Positions 39,094-49,096 are shown, counted from the first letter of the stretch. The stretch: DNA of 64,000 nucleotides from Terrirhizobium terrae (GCF_030323265.1 NZ_CP104992.1:496001-560000); one strand, 5' to 3'. The notes: a model not told the origin generated them from the sequence alone. Translations and numbers: made by a program.

Positions 39094-41436
39094 TTACCGA
39101 GGCAGCGCATACGCGATCACGTAATCGCCCGGCTTCGTTCCGACCGAGCCGTGACCACCTGCGACGATCACCACGAACTGGCGGCCGTCTTCCACCGCAT
39201 AGCTCATCGGCGTCGCCTGGCCACCAGCCGGAAGGCGGGCTTCCCAGAGCTGCTTGCCGTCGGTGAGGTCATAGGCGCGCAGATAGTCGTCGACCGCCGC
39301 ACCAAGGAAAGCGACGCCGCCCTTGGTGATCATCGGGCCGCCGATGCCCGGCACGCCAACCTTGAACGGCAGCGGCAGGGGCGTCATGTCACGCACGGTG
39401 CCGTTGCGGTGCTTGTAGGCGATCTTGCCGGTGCGAAGGTCGACACCGGAGACATAACCCCATGGCGGCGCCTGGCAGGGAATGTTCAGCGGGCCGAGGA
39501 ACGGTCCCATGAAGACGCCGTAGGGCGCGCCGTCATTGCGGTTCAGCCCCTGTTCGGAACCCTTCTCGTCCTGGCCCTTCGGCGGGATGTCGGCGCGCGG
39601 CACGAGCCTGGAGGTAAAGGCGAGATAGGTCGGCATGCCGAACATCACCATCCGCTCCGGATCGACCGCGACCGAGCCCCAGTTGAACGTGCCGAAATTG
39701 CCCGGATAGACGATCGTGCCGTTGAGCGAAGGCGGCGTGTACTGGCCCTCATAGTTCATCTCTTCGAGCCGGATGCGGCATACCATCTGGTCGAACATGG
39801 TGACGCCCCACATGTCCCGGCCCTCGAGCGTGCGCGGGCGGAAATTGAGCGCGGAGATCGGCTGCGTCGGAGAGGCGTGATCCTCGGGGATCGTGCCGCC
39901 CGGTGCGGGCTGTTCGGTCACCGGGATGATCGGCTCGCCGGTGCGACGGTCGAGCACGTAGATGTCGCCCTGCTTGGTCGGACCGACGAGTGCGGGAACG
40001 ACAGAGTTGTCGGACTTGGTGATATCGAGCAGAACCGGTTGTGCCGGCACATCCATGTCCCAGAGGTCATGATGCACGGTCTGGCGCACCCAGCGATCGG
40101 CACCGGTATTGATGTCGAGCGCGACGATGGACGACGAGTATTTCTCGACATTTTCCGACCGACCCATGCCGAGCTGGTCGGGCACCTGGTTGCCGAGCGG
40201 CACATAGACGAGACCGAGCGCCTCGTCGACCGACAGGACCGACCACGCATTCGGGGAATTGGTCGTATAGGTCTGCCCTTCCGGCAGCGGCTGGGTCTGT
40301 GTCGGATTGCCCGAATCCCAATTCCAGATCAGCTCGCCCGAATTGACGTCGAAAGCGCGGATGACGCCCGACTGTTCCTCGGTCGAATAGTTGTCGTTGA
40401 CGGCACCGCCGATGATGATCTTGTTGCCGACGATAACCGGCGGCGATGTGGAATAATAGTAGCCGGCCGGCTTGTGCGGCATGCCGTTTTCCAGATGCAG
40501 CGTGCCGTTATCGGCAAAGGATGGGCATACCTGGCCATTGGCCGCATCGAGCGCGATCAGGCGCGCGTCGGAAGTGGGCAGGTAGACGCGTTCGGCGCAG
40601 GGCGTGCCGGGCCGGGCTGCCTGGTCCTTGTAATAGCTGACGCCGCGGCAGGTCTGATGCTGGCGATCCGGGTTCATGCCGGAATTGCTGTCATATTTCC
40701 AAACCTGCTTGCCGGTCGTCGCGTTGATGGCGATCGCCCAGTTGTGCGGCGTGCAGAGATAGAGATTGTCGCCGATCTTGAGCGGCGTCACCTGATAGGT
40801 GGTTTCACCCACATCGTCCGGCAGCTTCACGTCGCCGGTCTGGTAGCGCCAGACTTCCTGAAGGTTCGCGACATTCTCGACATTGATCTGGTCGAGCGGC
40901 GAATAGCGCTGGCCATAGGGCGTGCGGCCATATTGATGCCACTCGCCATCCGGCACGTTGCCGCCGAGAGCAGGCGCTGCGGCCACCTTCTCTTCCGGCA
41001 GGTCGCCGCTTTGATCCAGAGGGTCGAAGAACATCGAGACGATCGCAACAACGATCGACAGGGCAACGGCGGCGAGAAGCGGCTTGGCGGTTGCGCCATA
41101 GCGGGCACCCGTCGGGCTGATGAAGCCGAGCGGGCGGCGGATCCAGGGCGTCAGCAGCCAGAGGCCGAGCAGGATGACCACCCCGCCCCGCGGGCCGAGC
41201 TGCCACCAATCGAGCCCGACTTCCCAAAGCGCCCAGACGAGCGAGAGGATGACGATGACGGCATAGACATGCAGCGCCAGCGCTTTGCGCGCGAAGAGCA
41301 GTACGGCGGTGACAAGAAAGCCGAGGCCGCAGAGCAGATAGTAAATGCTGCCGCCGAGTGAGAGGAGATAGCCACCGCCGAGCGTGAGCGCGAGGCCCAT
41401 CAGCGCGATGATGATTGCGGTAATGCGAATAGCCAT
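39094..41436 (-). CDS. gcd: Membrane-bound PQQ-dependent glucose dehydrogenase
   Basis: A 780-residue quinoprotein. Residues 1-140 hold about five transmembrane helices (LALTLGGGYLLSLGGSIYYL and others). The C-terminal periplasmic eight-bladed propeller contains EWHQYGRTPYGQRYSPLDQI, the Trp/Asp pair region and GGPMITKGGVAFLGAAVDDY. It oxidises glucose to gluconate in the periplasm and feeds electrons to ubiquinone. No PQQ biosynthesis gene is in the window, so the holoenzyme may depend on PQQ made elsewhere or taken up. Gluconate secretion by this enzyme solubilises phosphate in soil bacteria. Confidence 0.92.
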   Translation of the reverse strand: MAIRITAIIIALMGLALTLGGGYLLSLGGSIYYLLCGLGFLVTAVLLFARKALALHVYAVIVILSLVWALWEVGLDWWQLGPRGGVVILLGLWLLTPWIRRPLGFISPTGARYGATAKPLLAAVALSIVVAIVSMFFDPLDQSGDLPEEKVAAAPALGGNVPDGEWHQYGRTPYGQRYSPLDQINVENVANLQEVWRYQTGDVKLPDDVGETTYQVTPLKIGDNLYLCTPHNWAIAINATTGKQVWKYDSNSGMNPDRQHQTCRGVSYYKDQAARPGTPCAERVYLPTSDARLIALDAANGQVCPSFADNGTLHLENGMPHKPAGYYYSTSPPVIVGNKIIIGGAVNDNYSTEEQSGVIRAFDVNSGELIWNWDSGNPTQTQPLPEGQTYTTNSPNAWSVLSVDEALGLVYVPLGNQVPDQLGMGRSENVEKYSSSIVALDINTGADRWVRQTVHHDLWDMDVPAQPVLLDITKSDNSVVPALVGPTKQGDIYVLDRRTGEPIIPVTEQPAPGGTIPEDHASPTQPISALNFRPRTLEGRDMWGVTMFDQMVCRIRLEEMNYEGQYTPPSLNGTIVYPGNFGTFNWGSVAVDPERMVMFGMPTYLAFTSRLVPRADIPPKGQDEKGSEQGLNRNDGAPYGVFMGPFLGPLNIPCQAPPWGYVSGVDLRTGKIAYKHRNGTVRDMTPLPLPFKVGVPGIGGPMITKGGVAFLGAAVDDYLRAYDLTDGKQLWEARLPAGGQATPMSYAVEDGRQFVVIVAGGHGSVGTKPGDYVIAYALPR

Positions 41437-41790
41437 TGGGAAACCCTGCCTGGAACAGAACGATGCGGCCCGAGTGATCCCGCCTACCTCCCCGGCGACG
41501 TCGAATGACGTCTTTGTCGCGCCACGGAACCCACTCTACGGCGTAATTTAGGCGGAACACATGGAAAGGACAGAGGTTCGGCGATTGAAAACAACAGGAT
41601 CATCCAACAACCGCAAGCGACGGCTATTAAGGTTTACGGGAGGTGGCAGTCTTGAAAACCGTCAATAAACTCTAGGTTTCTCTGACCACCCATCGCCGTG
41701 CCCCGCTGCGACCGATCCCGCAGCCCGACGCGTCTTACGGTCCGCCCGGGCCGAATGTTTTGAAGACGATCGAAGATTTCGGAGCAATGC
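41437..41790. other. 354-nt divergent promoter region between gcd and the GST gene
   Basis: The two genes diverge. I see no ORF or repeat. A GGAAC-N17-GTT match lies at 41554-41578, but it is over 200 nt from the glutathione-transferase start, so I give it low weight. Confidence 0.45.
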
Positions 41791-42513
41791 ATGCCTTATG
41801 AACTTTATTACTGGGACGGCATCCAGGGCCGCGGCGAATTCGTGCGGCTGGCGCTGGAGGATGCAGGCGTCAAGTATCTCGACAAGGGTCGTACTTCGCC
41901 CGGCGCCCAGACGATGATGGAATACCTGAAAGGTGGCCATGCGCATGAACAGATGCCGTTCGCCCCGCCTTTCCTGAAGGACGGCGACCTGGTCGTCTCC
42001 CATGTCGCCAACATTCTGTTTTATCTAGGCCCGAAGCTCGGCTTGGTACCAAACGACGAAGCGGCACGCTATTTTGCCAATGGCTTGCAACTGACGATTA
42101 CCGATTTCGTTGCCGAAGTGCACGACACCCACCATCCGATCAGCACCGGCGATTATTACGAGGAGCAGAAAGCGGAGGCAAAAGCCCGCTCGACCTCCTT
42201 CATCAAGGACCGTATTCCGAAATTCCTCGGCTATTTCGAGAGGATCATCGCCAAGAACCCGGAAAAGAGCGGCTTCGCCCTTGGCAAGCAGCCGAGCTAT
42301 GTGGATCTGTCGCTGTTCCAGGTGATGGAGGGACTGGCCTATGCCTTCCCAAAGGCGATGAAGGCGGTTGCCGCGGATTATCCGAAGCTCGCCGCTTTGC
42401 GTGACGTGGTGGCCAAACGCCCCAATGTCGAAACCTATCTCGGTTCCTCAAGACGTCTGGCCTTCAGCGAGTCCGGGATTTTTCGTCACTATCCCGAACT
42501 CGATATCGATTAG
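41791..42513 (+). CDS. Glutathione S-transferase family protein
   Basis: A 240-residue protein with an N-terminal thioredoxin-fold domain (YELYYWDGIQGRGEFVRLAL, then PFAPPFLKDGDLVVSHVANI with the glutathione-binding SH turn) and a C-terminal all-helical domain (FALGKQPSYVDLSLFQVM). The family conjugates or reduces with glutathione in detoxification. The SYVDLSLFQ helix matches nu/sigma-type folds more than the classical bacterial beta class. The ATG has GGAG 8 nt upstream. It stands at the left edge of the stress-gene island, but I cannot show co-regulation. Confidence 0.8.
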   Translation: MPYELYYWDGIQGRGEFVRLALEDAGVKYLDKGRTSPGAQTMMEYLKGGHAHEQMPFAPPFLKDGDLVVSHVANILFYLGPKLGLVPNDEAARYFANGLQLTITDFVAEVHDTHHPISTGDYYEEQKAEAKARSTSFIKDRIPKFLGYFERIIAKNPEKSGFALGKQPSYVDLSLFQVMEGLAYAFPKAMKAVAADYPKLAALRDVVAKRPNVETYLGSSRRLAFSESGIFRHYPELDID

Positions 42514-42525
42514 GTCGGAACCTGA

Positions 42526-43041
42526 TTATTCGATGACGGCGCAGGCCAGTCGCTTGCCGGCATTGCCGGCCGGCTGGCCGGAATAGTCATCCGGGTTGGC
42601 GTGGATCATCAGCGCCCTGCCCGTAATGCCGTTGTCGCCCTTGCCGAGCGTCACGGCCGAATTGAAGACCTGTGCCCTCAGGGTGCCATCGGCCGGGACG
42701 TACTGGTTGGGCATGTCGCCCGCATGCGGTCCGTTTTCAGACTCGTAGCCGTGATCCGCCTTGGTCGGATTGAAGTGCCCGCCGGCGGAATCGTAATGGG
42801 TCATGGCATCGCAGCTGCCCATCTCATGGACATGGAACGCCACCCACTTGTCGGCTGGCAGCCCGTTGATCTCGATCGAAATCAGCACGCCGGATTTCGT
42901 ACCCGTTAGCTCCGCCGTTCCGATCTCCTTGCCGTCTTCGCCGGTAAAGGTCGCCTTGCCCTTTTGCGCTTCCTGCGACATCGCCAATCCGGGCACGGCG
43001 ATCAGCGCCGCGGTCAGAGCCGTAAGCATATATTTCATCAT
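42526..43041 (-). CDS. sodC: Periplasmic Cu/Zn superoxide dismutase
   Basis: A 171-residue precursor with a signal peptide (about MLTALTAALIAVPGLAMSQ). The mature protein has the copper-binding HVHEMGSCD, the zinc-loop region ending in HFNPTKADHGYE, and the C-terminal RALMIHANPDDYSGQPAGNAGKR with the final Cys-containing strand CAVIE. It dismutates superoxide in the periplasm. The start (ATGATG) follows AAGGAG. It lies 28 nt behind the ECF sigma-factor gene on the same strand and could be co-transcribed with it. Confidence 0.93.
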   Translation of the reverse strand: MMKYMLTALTAALIAVPGLAMSQEAQKGKATFTGEDGKEIGTAELTGTKSGVLISIEINGLPADKWVAFHVHEMGSCDAMTHYDSAGGHFNPTKADHGYESENGPHAGDMPNQYVPADGTLRAQVFNSAVTLGKGDNGITGRALMIHANPDDYSGQPAGNAGKRLACAVIE

Positions 43042-43069
43042 CTTCTCCTTGGGGCCTCCTTTTCGAGGT

Positions 43070-43574
43070 TTATCCGGCGTCTTCGCCCAGTTCCTGAAGG
43101 ATCTGGTGGCGAGCTCGGTTCAGCCGGCTTTTGACGGTGCCGACGGCGCAGTCGCAGATCTCGGCGGCTGCCTCGTAGCTCTCGCCGAGGATCGCCACGA
43201 GCGTCAGGACCTCGCGGTAATGGGGGAAGTTTCTGCAGCGCCCTCTGCACTTCGTGCGCCCGCGCCGTCATCTCCTGCGTCGCCGCCATCGGCGCGTCGC
43301 CGGACACGTTTTCCTCAAGGCCCGGCGCCTCGCGGCCGAGAACCTTTGAGCGTGTGTAGAAGGTGTTGCGCATGATCGTGAACAGCCACGACTTCAGCTT
43401 CGTGCCGCGCTCGAACTTGTCGAGATTGGCGAGCGCCTTCAACAGCGTTTCCTGGACGAGATCGTCTGCATCGGATGAATTGCGGCAGAAGGTACGGGCA
43501 AAAGCACGGAGAGCCGGGATCAGCCTTACTATGTCTGCACGTGCAGGATCACCATTCAACTGTGGCTCTGACAC
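43070..43574 (-). CDS. ECF RNA polymerase sigma factor, frameshifted
   Basis: About 168 residues if two bases are restored in the GGGGG (minus-strand CCCCC) at 43222-43226. Region 2 reads IPALRAFARTFCRNSSDADD and LVQETLLKALANLD, then KLKSWLFTIMRNTFYTR. The restored second frame gives region 4: HYREVLTLVAILGESYEAAA, then EICDCAVGTVKSRLNRAR. It resembles the EcfG/RpoE2-related ECF group of Alphaproteobacteria. It has a perfect GGAAC-N17-CGTT promoter of its own 47 nt upstream and diverges from ku. sodC follows closely. Whether it is the master general-stress sigma or a paralog cannot be told here; no PhyR is in the window. Confidence 0.83.
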
Positions 43575-43621
43575 CGTTGCCTACCTCTCCTCAGTCTCTT
43601 CCGGCGGGATGGACGGTGGCA

Positions 43622-43647
43622 AACGGATGGATGCGCGATTTGGTTCC
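43622..43647 (-). promoter_or_regulatory. EcfG-type promoter for the ECF sigma gene
   Basis: On the minus strand GGAAC, a 17-nt spacer and CGTT exactly match the general-stress consensus. The CGTT ends 47 nt before the start codon, suggesting autoregulation. Confidence 0.72.
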
Positions 43648-43676
43648 GCAAGTCGGGCGGGCGTCCGCCAGCGTAC

Positions 43677-43702
43677 GGAACAAAGAAGCGCGTAGGCCGG
43701 TT
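43677..43702 (+). promoter_or_regulatory. EcfG-type promoter for ku-ligD
   Basis: GGAAC, 18 nt, GTT. The element ends 24 nt before the ku start and lies back-to-back with the sigma-gene promoter. Confidence 0.65.
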
Positions 43703-43726
43703 GATAGGCTTTCGAGGAGGATGAGT

Positions 43727-44577
43727 ATGGCTCCGCGTGCGAACTGGAAAGGTTACCTGAAGATCGGTGAACTGAGCTGCCCTGTGGCGCTCTTCACCGC
43801 TGCCTCCACGTCCGACCGCGTCAGCTTCAACATCATCAACCGCAAGACCGGCAATCGTGTCAGCCGCCAGATGGTCGACGCCGATACCGGCCGCGAGGTG
43901 GACCGTGACGACATCGTCAAGGGCTACGAGGTTTCGAGCGGCGAATACGTCTTCCTCGAACCCGAAGAGATCAAGGATGCGGTTCCCGACAGCGACAAGA
44001 CGCTGGAGATGGAGCACTTCATCCCTTGCGACGGGATCGACACCATCTTCCTCGACCGGCCCTATTATCTCGCGCCGGCCGACAGGCCCTCGGCGGAGAT
44101 GTTCGAATTGATCCGGGCCGCTCTGAAGGAAAAGAAGGTGGCAGCACTGGCGAGCACGGTGCTGTTCCGGCGCATGCGGACATTGCTGATCCGCCCGAGC
44201 GACCAGGGAATGATCGCCAGCACCCTGACCTTCGATTACGAGGTGAGGCCCGCCAAGGAAATCTTTTCCGGCATCAAAACCTTCAAGATCGAGGGGAGAT
44301 GCTGGATCTCGCAAAGCACATCATCGACACCAAGCGCGGCAAGTTTGATCCTGAAAAATTCGACGACCGCTACGAGGCGGCACTGTCCGAGCTGATCAAG
44401 GCGAAGATCGAGGGTCGCAAGCCGAAAAAGAAGGCGGCGCCGAAACCGCAGAAGGTGACTAGCCTGATGGATGCGCTACGCCAGAGCGCCGGCTCATCCT
44501 CGGGCAAGAAGACTTCGGCGAAGAAGAGCACGACGAAATCCCGCAAGGCGGCCACGCCGCAAAAGAAGGCGAGCTGA
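43727..44577 (+). CDS. ku: Non-homologous end-joining protein Ku (first copy), frameshifted
   Basis: About 283 residues if one G is added to the GGGG at 44293-44296. The Ku beta-barrel core starts RANWKGYLKIGELSCPVALF and continues VSFNIINRKTGNRVSRQMVD, DRPYYLAPADRPS and ALASTVLFRRMRTLLIRP. The restored C-terminal part (MLDLAKHIIDTKRGKFDPEK) leads to a Lys-rich DNA-binding tail. Ku binds double-strand ends and recruits LigD. Start ATG 43727 has GAGGAGG 6 nt upstream. ligD follows 3 nt after the stop, so the two form an operon. An EcfG-type promoter is 24 nt upstream. Confidence 0.9.
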
Positions 44578-44580
44578 TCC

Positions 44581-47098
44581 ATGGCGCTCGAAACCTATAA
44601 CAAGAAGCGCGATTTCAAGCTCTCCCCGAGCCACAGGGAAAGGTTTCTCGCACCCGCAAGGCTAAGGGCGTCGGAAACAGCTTCGTCATCCAGAAACACG
44701 ATGCCACCCGGTTGCATTATGATTTTCGCCTGGAAATGGACGGTGTTCTGAAAAGCTGGGCGGTCACCCGCGGGCCGAGCCTGTCGCCCGGCGAAAAGCG
44801 GCTGGCCGTGCATGTCGAGGACCATCCGCTCGATTACGGTGGCTTCGAAGGGACCATTCCCAAGGGCAATTACGGTGCAGGCGCGGTGATGCTGTGGGAC
44901 CGCGGCAGCTGGGAACCGATCGGCGATCCGCACAAGGCCTACAAGAAAGGCCATATGGAATTCGAGCTGAAGGGCGAGAAGCTGGAAGGACGCTGGCATC
45001 TCGTCCGCATGGCAAAGAAGGATGGCGAGAAGCGCGAGAACTGGCTGCTGATCAAGGGCGAGGACGAGTTCGCCCGTGCCGATGGCGACGAGGACATTCT
45101 CGATGAGCTGCCGCTTTCGGTGAAGACCGGCAAGAGCCTCGACGAGATCTGGGGCCGTGCTCCGGCGCGCAAGACGGCCGTCAAAAAACCGCCGGGAGCA
45201 AGACCAAGCCTGCGCCTAAAACCGCCGACGACGCGAAAGTCGCGAAGGGTTCGAAGAAGGCGAAGATGCCGGACTTCATTGAGCCGCAGCTCGCAACGCT
45301 GGTGAAGTCCGCGCCCTCCGGCAAGCGTTGGCTCCACGAGATCAAGATCGACGGCTATCGGCTGCAGGCGCGCATCGACAATGGCGAGATCAGGCTGTTG
45401 ACCCGCACCGGCCTGGACTGGACCAAGAAGTTTGGCAGCGACATCATCGCAGAACTCAAGAAGCTTCCGGCCAAAAATGCCATTATCGATGGCGAGCTGG
45501 CGGTCGAGGCAGGCTCGGGCGCCACCGATTTCTCCCTGCTGCAGCAGGATCTGAGCGAGGGCGTGGCCGACCGTTTCACCTTCTTCGCCTTCGACCTTCT
45601 CTATCTCGACGGCCGGGACATGACGGGTGCGAAGCTGACTGATCGCAAGGAAACACTGCAGGCACTTCTGGCAGGCGCCGGCGCAGCCCTTCGCTACAGC
45701 GAGCATTTCGGCGATGAGGGCGGGCTTGTGCTGAAACATGCCTGTCGGCTGAGCCTTGAGGGCATCATTTCCAAGGTCGCCGATGCGCCCTATCGCTCCG
45801 GCCGCGGCAAGGACTGGGTGAAATCGAAATGCACGGCGCGGCAGGAATTCGTCGTCGCGGGCTTTGTCCCCTCCTCCGTTGACAAACAGGCGATCGGATC
45901 GCTCGTGATGGGCTATTACGACAAAGGTAAGCTGCGCCATGCCGGGCGCGTCGGCACCGGCTATTCCGCCACCGTCGCGCGGTCCCTGTTCAAGCGTCTG
46001 GAGGCGATCAGCACCGATGGCAGCCCGTTCGGCGAGACGCTGACGGGATTGGAAAAGAAGGACGTCGTTTTCGTCGAGCCGATCTCGGTGGCCGAAGTGG
46101 AATTCCGTGGCTGGACGGCGGATGCCCATATCCGGCATGCTGCTTTCCGGGGTCTTCGCGAAGACAAAGACCCGAAGGATATCGTCCGGGAGAAGACCGG
46201 CATGTCGGAACCTGAAGCACAGAAGCCGCCGAAGCGATCGGTGACATTAACCCATCCCGACCGGCTGTACTGGCCGGATGCAGGCGTGACCAAGGCCGGG
46301 CTTGCCGACTATTACGCCGAGGTCTGGCGGCTGATGGCACCCTTCGTCGTCAATCGGCCGCTGGCCCTTCTGCGCGGGCCGGACGGCATCGGCAACGAGG
46401 GCAAGGCAAAGCAGCTCTTCTTCCAGAAGCACGGCTGGAAGGGCATGACCAGCAAGGCCGTGCTGGTGAAGGACCCGGCGGACAAGGCCGAGGAATATAT
46501 CGCGATCCGCGATCTCGACGGCCTGCTCGGCCTCGTCCAGGGTGCGACGCTCGAAATCCACCCCTGGGGCTCGACGCTGGACGATTGGGAAAAGCCGGAC
46601 ATGGTCAATATCGACCTCGACCCCGGCGACGGCGTGCCCTGGACCGCGACGATCGCCGCCGCCCACGAGGTGAAGGCCCGTTTCGAGGCCATGGGGCTGA
46701 CCGCCTTCGTCAAGACATCAGGTGGCAAGGGTCTGCATGTCGTAGCGCCTTTGAAACCGAAGGCCGAATGGCCGGAAGTAAAAGCAGCCATGAAGGCGCT
46801 TGCCGACGGCATGGCCGGTGACGATCCCGACAAATATGTCTCGACCATCACGAAGTCGAAGCGCAAGGGCAAGATCCTGATCGACTATCTGCGGAACGGC
46901 CGCGGCAACACGGCGGTGGCGCCCTATTCCACCCGCGCCCGCCCCGGCGCCCCGGTCTCCATGCCGATCGCCTGGGACGAGCTCGGCGGTGCCATCGGCC
47001 CCAACTACTTCACCGTCAACAACACCCCTGCCCGCATCGCCCAGCAGGCGAGCGACCCATGGGCGGATTTCCGCAAGGCGGCGGTGGTGATGCGCTGA
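44581..47098 (+). CDS. ligD: ATP-dependent DNA ligase LigD (PE-LIG-POL), frameshifted twice
   Basis: About 839 residues if one C is added at 44624-44627 and one A at 45183-45188. The order is phosphoesterase (about 30-190; HDATRLHYDFRLEMDGVLKS), ligase (about 230-520; nucleotidyl Lys in HEIKIDGYRLQARI; RGKDWVKSKC) and polymerase/primase (about 540-839; TLTHPDRLYWPD, NIDLDPGDG, TSGGKGLHVV). The linker between phosphoesterase and ligase is Lys/Ala-rich. LigD trims, fills and seals Ku-bound ends in NHEJ. It is directly behind ku, and an inverted-repeat terminator follows. Confidence 0.92.
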
Positions 47099-47106
47099 AG
47101 CGCAAA

Positions 47107-47148
47107 GCTCGTCCCGATCCGCCCTTGCTTCGCCGAATCGGAACGAGC
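47107..47148. terminator. Inverted-repeat terminator between ligD and a convergent gene
   Basis: GCTCGTCCCGAT pairs with ATCGGAACGAGC (one mismatch) around an 18-nt loop in the 65-nt gap between convergent stops. CCTCTT follows, so rho-independent action is weak but plausible. Confidence 0.55.
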
Positions 47149-47163
47149 CTCTTCACCTCTATA

Positions 47164-47730
47164 CTAGGCTATCGCCCTGAGCTTGGCTGCCGCCTTGGCG
47201 CGTGCCTTGCGCGCGATGCTCTCGGCGAATAACGGCGTCTCGCGGCTGTTATGGTCGCCACCTGCCGCCTGGCGGGCAGCAGCAGCCTGTTCGAAGGTCT
47301 GGCCATGCTCCGCAATGAAGGTCATGAAGGCATCGGTCGGATGGCAGGTGACTCGGTTGGTATAACGCGTGCGATTGCCGTCGATCGCTTCGGCGATCAG
47401 TTCCCAGATGACGTTGACCTGCGTGCGGGCGCCTGTCGGGGTGAAGACATCGGAGATCGAGTTCATGCGGCAATAGGAGGGCGTTGCCTCCTCGGCCACA
47501 TAGTGTTGAACGACGAGGCCGGTACCGATCATCTCGACATTGATCGACATCCGAAGACCGTCGTCTGTCGTGGTTGAACCGGCAGAGATGTGATCGGGAG
47601 GGCAGCAACGCTGATATTCGGCTTCCGGCAGGTTGAAGAGCCAGTCGGCAATGTCGATCTGGTCAAGAGGTACATCGATCTCATGCGAATAGGCTGATTG
47701 GGAAAGGAACTTGTCGGTTAGGATTTTCAT
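47164..47730 (-). CDS. Hypothetical protein, mixed alpha/beta
   Basis: I do not recognise this 188-residue protein. It has no signal peptide or membrane helix. The N-terminus reads MKILTDKFLSQSAYSHEIDV, the middle has alternating strands (RMSINVEMIGTGLVVQHYVA, then QVNVIWELIAEAIDGNRTRY) that could form an SRPBCC-like ligand fold, and the C-terminus is an Ala/Lys-rich helix. ATG 47730 has an AAGG-type ribosome site and avoids a 45-codon extension of poor character. It converges with ligD and lies beyond the second ku. Confidence 0.6.
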   Translation of the reverse strand: MKILTDKFLSQSAYSHEIDVPLDQIDIADWLFNLPEAEYQRCCPPDHISAGSTTTDDGLRMSINVEMIGTGLVVQHYVAEEATPSYCRMNSISDVFTPTGARTQVNVIWELIAEAIDGNRTRYTNRVTCHPTDAFMTFIAEHGQTFEQAAAARQAAGGDHNSRETPLFAESIARKARAKAAAKLRAIA

Positions 47731-47907
47731 GGTCTCGACCTTCGAAATGGTCGCCGCTTCGGCCAATGCCCCGATGGTGAATGGTTCTGAAAAAAGAGCT
47801 GGAGCGCGAGTGTGGCGATCGTGTTGCAAGCAGACGGCTGTTCTGCTCGATGACAAACTTGTCACCCGGCTTGGCTGATCTCAATTATTCGTGGGGTTTT
47901 CGACACC

Positions 47908-47939
47908 ATACGTCGGTTTATTCAGATAGACCGACGTAT
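47908..47939. repeat. 10-bp perfect inverted repeat downstream of the second ku
   Basis: ATACGTCGGT and ACCGACGTAT flank a 12-nt spacer between the ku stop (47972) and the hypothetical gene. No T-run follows, so it could be an RNA end-stabilising hairpin or a protein-binding dyad. Confidence 0.5.
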
Positions 47940-47971
47940 TCAACTTAATCGCGCATCGGATTGACGAAGCT

Positions 47972-48781
47972 CTACTTTTTCTGCGATCCCCGCTCCGCCT
48001 CCAGGCTCTTCTTCAGTGCCGCGGTAATATCGATGACGTTGCTCTTGCGTTCCGGGGCCTTGTCCTCGACCTTCTTCGTCTTTCGGCCCTTCTTGCGTTT
48101 GGCGATCATGGCGAGAAGCTTGTCCTGCACCGGATCCTCGGCCATGGACGGGTCCCATTTGGCGGTCTGGGCTTCGATCACCTTCTTCATCAGTTTCAAT
48201 TGGTCCGGCGCAACCTTGGTCTTCGGCTTCTCCGCGGCGTAGTCTTCAGCGTCCCGCACCTCGTCGCCGTAGCGCAGCGTCCACACGACAATGCCCTTAT
48301 CCTTGGGAAGCAGCAGCACAGCGCGTTCGCGGCGATACATTACCAGCCGCGCGATGCCGGCGGTCTTGGTCTTCGCCATCGCCTCGCGGATGACGGCGAA
48401 AGCTTCCGCGCTCACCTCGTCGTCCGGGGCGAGATAATGGGGCCGGTCGTACCAGACCCAGCCGATACTGTCGGCCGCAACAAAGGTCTCGATGTCGATC
48501 GTGCGGGTGCTTTCCAGCCCGACATCCTCGATCTCGTCGTCTTCGAGCAGGACATAGTCGTTCTCGCCCTTCTCGTAGCCCTTCACCTGATCATCGTCAT
48601 CGACCGGCTTGCCGGTGACGGCGTCGACATATTGATTGAGCACGCGGTTATGGGTCTTGGAATTGATGTTGTGGAAGCGGACCTTGGCACCCTCCGATAC
48701 GGCCGGCGTCATCGTCACCTTGCAGGTGACGAGCGAGAGCTTGAGATAGCCTTTCCAGAACGGCCGCGGCGCCACGGGCAT
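47972..48781 (-). CDS. ku: Non-homologous end-joining protein Ku (second copy)
   Basis: A 269-residue intact Ku, clearly a paralog of the copy at 43727. It has RPFWKGYLKLSLVTCKVTMT, VRFHNINSKTHNRVLNQYVD, DRPHYLAPDDEVS and LVMYRRERAVLLLPKDKG. The C-terminal tail is Lys-rich (AKRKKGRKTKKVEDKAPERK). The start at ATG 48781 is set by homology; the longer frame upstream is noise. An EcfG-type promoter lies 25 nt upstream, back-to-back with that of the small gene at 48888. In Sinorhizobium meliloti stress-inducible Ku pairs are known, so a Ku heterodimer is possible. Confidence 0.92.
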   Translation of the reverse strand: MPVAPRPFWKGYLKLSLVTCKVTMTPAVSEGAKVRFHNINSKTHNRVLNQYVDAVTGKPVDDDDQVKGYEKGENDYVLLEDDEIEDVGLESTRTIDIETFVAADSIGWVWYDRPHYLAPDDEVSAEAFAVIREAMAKTKTAGIARLVMYRRERAVLLLPKDKGIVVWTLRYGDEVRDAEDYAAEKPKTKVAPDQLKLMKKVIEAQTAKWDPSMAEDPVQDKLLAMIAKRKKGRKTKKVEDKAPERKSNVIDITAALKKSLEAERGSQKK

Positions 48782-48806
48782 GCCTCCTGCGTTTCGATGT
48801 CCGGAT

Positions 48807-48832
48807 AACCCTCCGTACCGAAGCTTGGTTCC
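48807..48832 (-). promoter_or_regulatory. EcfG-type promoter for the second ku
   Basis: On the minus strand GGAAC, 18 nt and GTT, ending 25 nt before the start. Its -35 abuts the opposite promoter's -35, forming GTTCCGGAAC. Confidence 0.65.
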
Positions 48833-48858
48833 GGAACAAAGCCTGCGGGCTGCCCGTT
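48833..48858 (+). promoter_or_regulatory. EcfG-type promoter for the small gene at 48888
   Basis: GGAAC, 17 nt, CGTT: a perfect match to the consensus, 29 nt before the start codon. Confidence 0.72.
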
Positions 48859-48887
48859 TTGCCTGCAGCAATTCAAGGAGACAGACC

Positions 48888-49096
<209 letters not shown>

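Noticed and set aside
39151..41361. A 736-residue plus-strand frame antisense to gcd
   Set aside because: It is a GC-rich shadow of the PQQ dehydrogenase with no motif.
41554..41578. A GGAAC-N17-GTT match upstream of the glutathione-transferase gene
   Set aside because: It lies more than 200 nt from the start codon, unlike the others at 9-62 nt, so I do not count it among the eleven.
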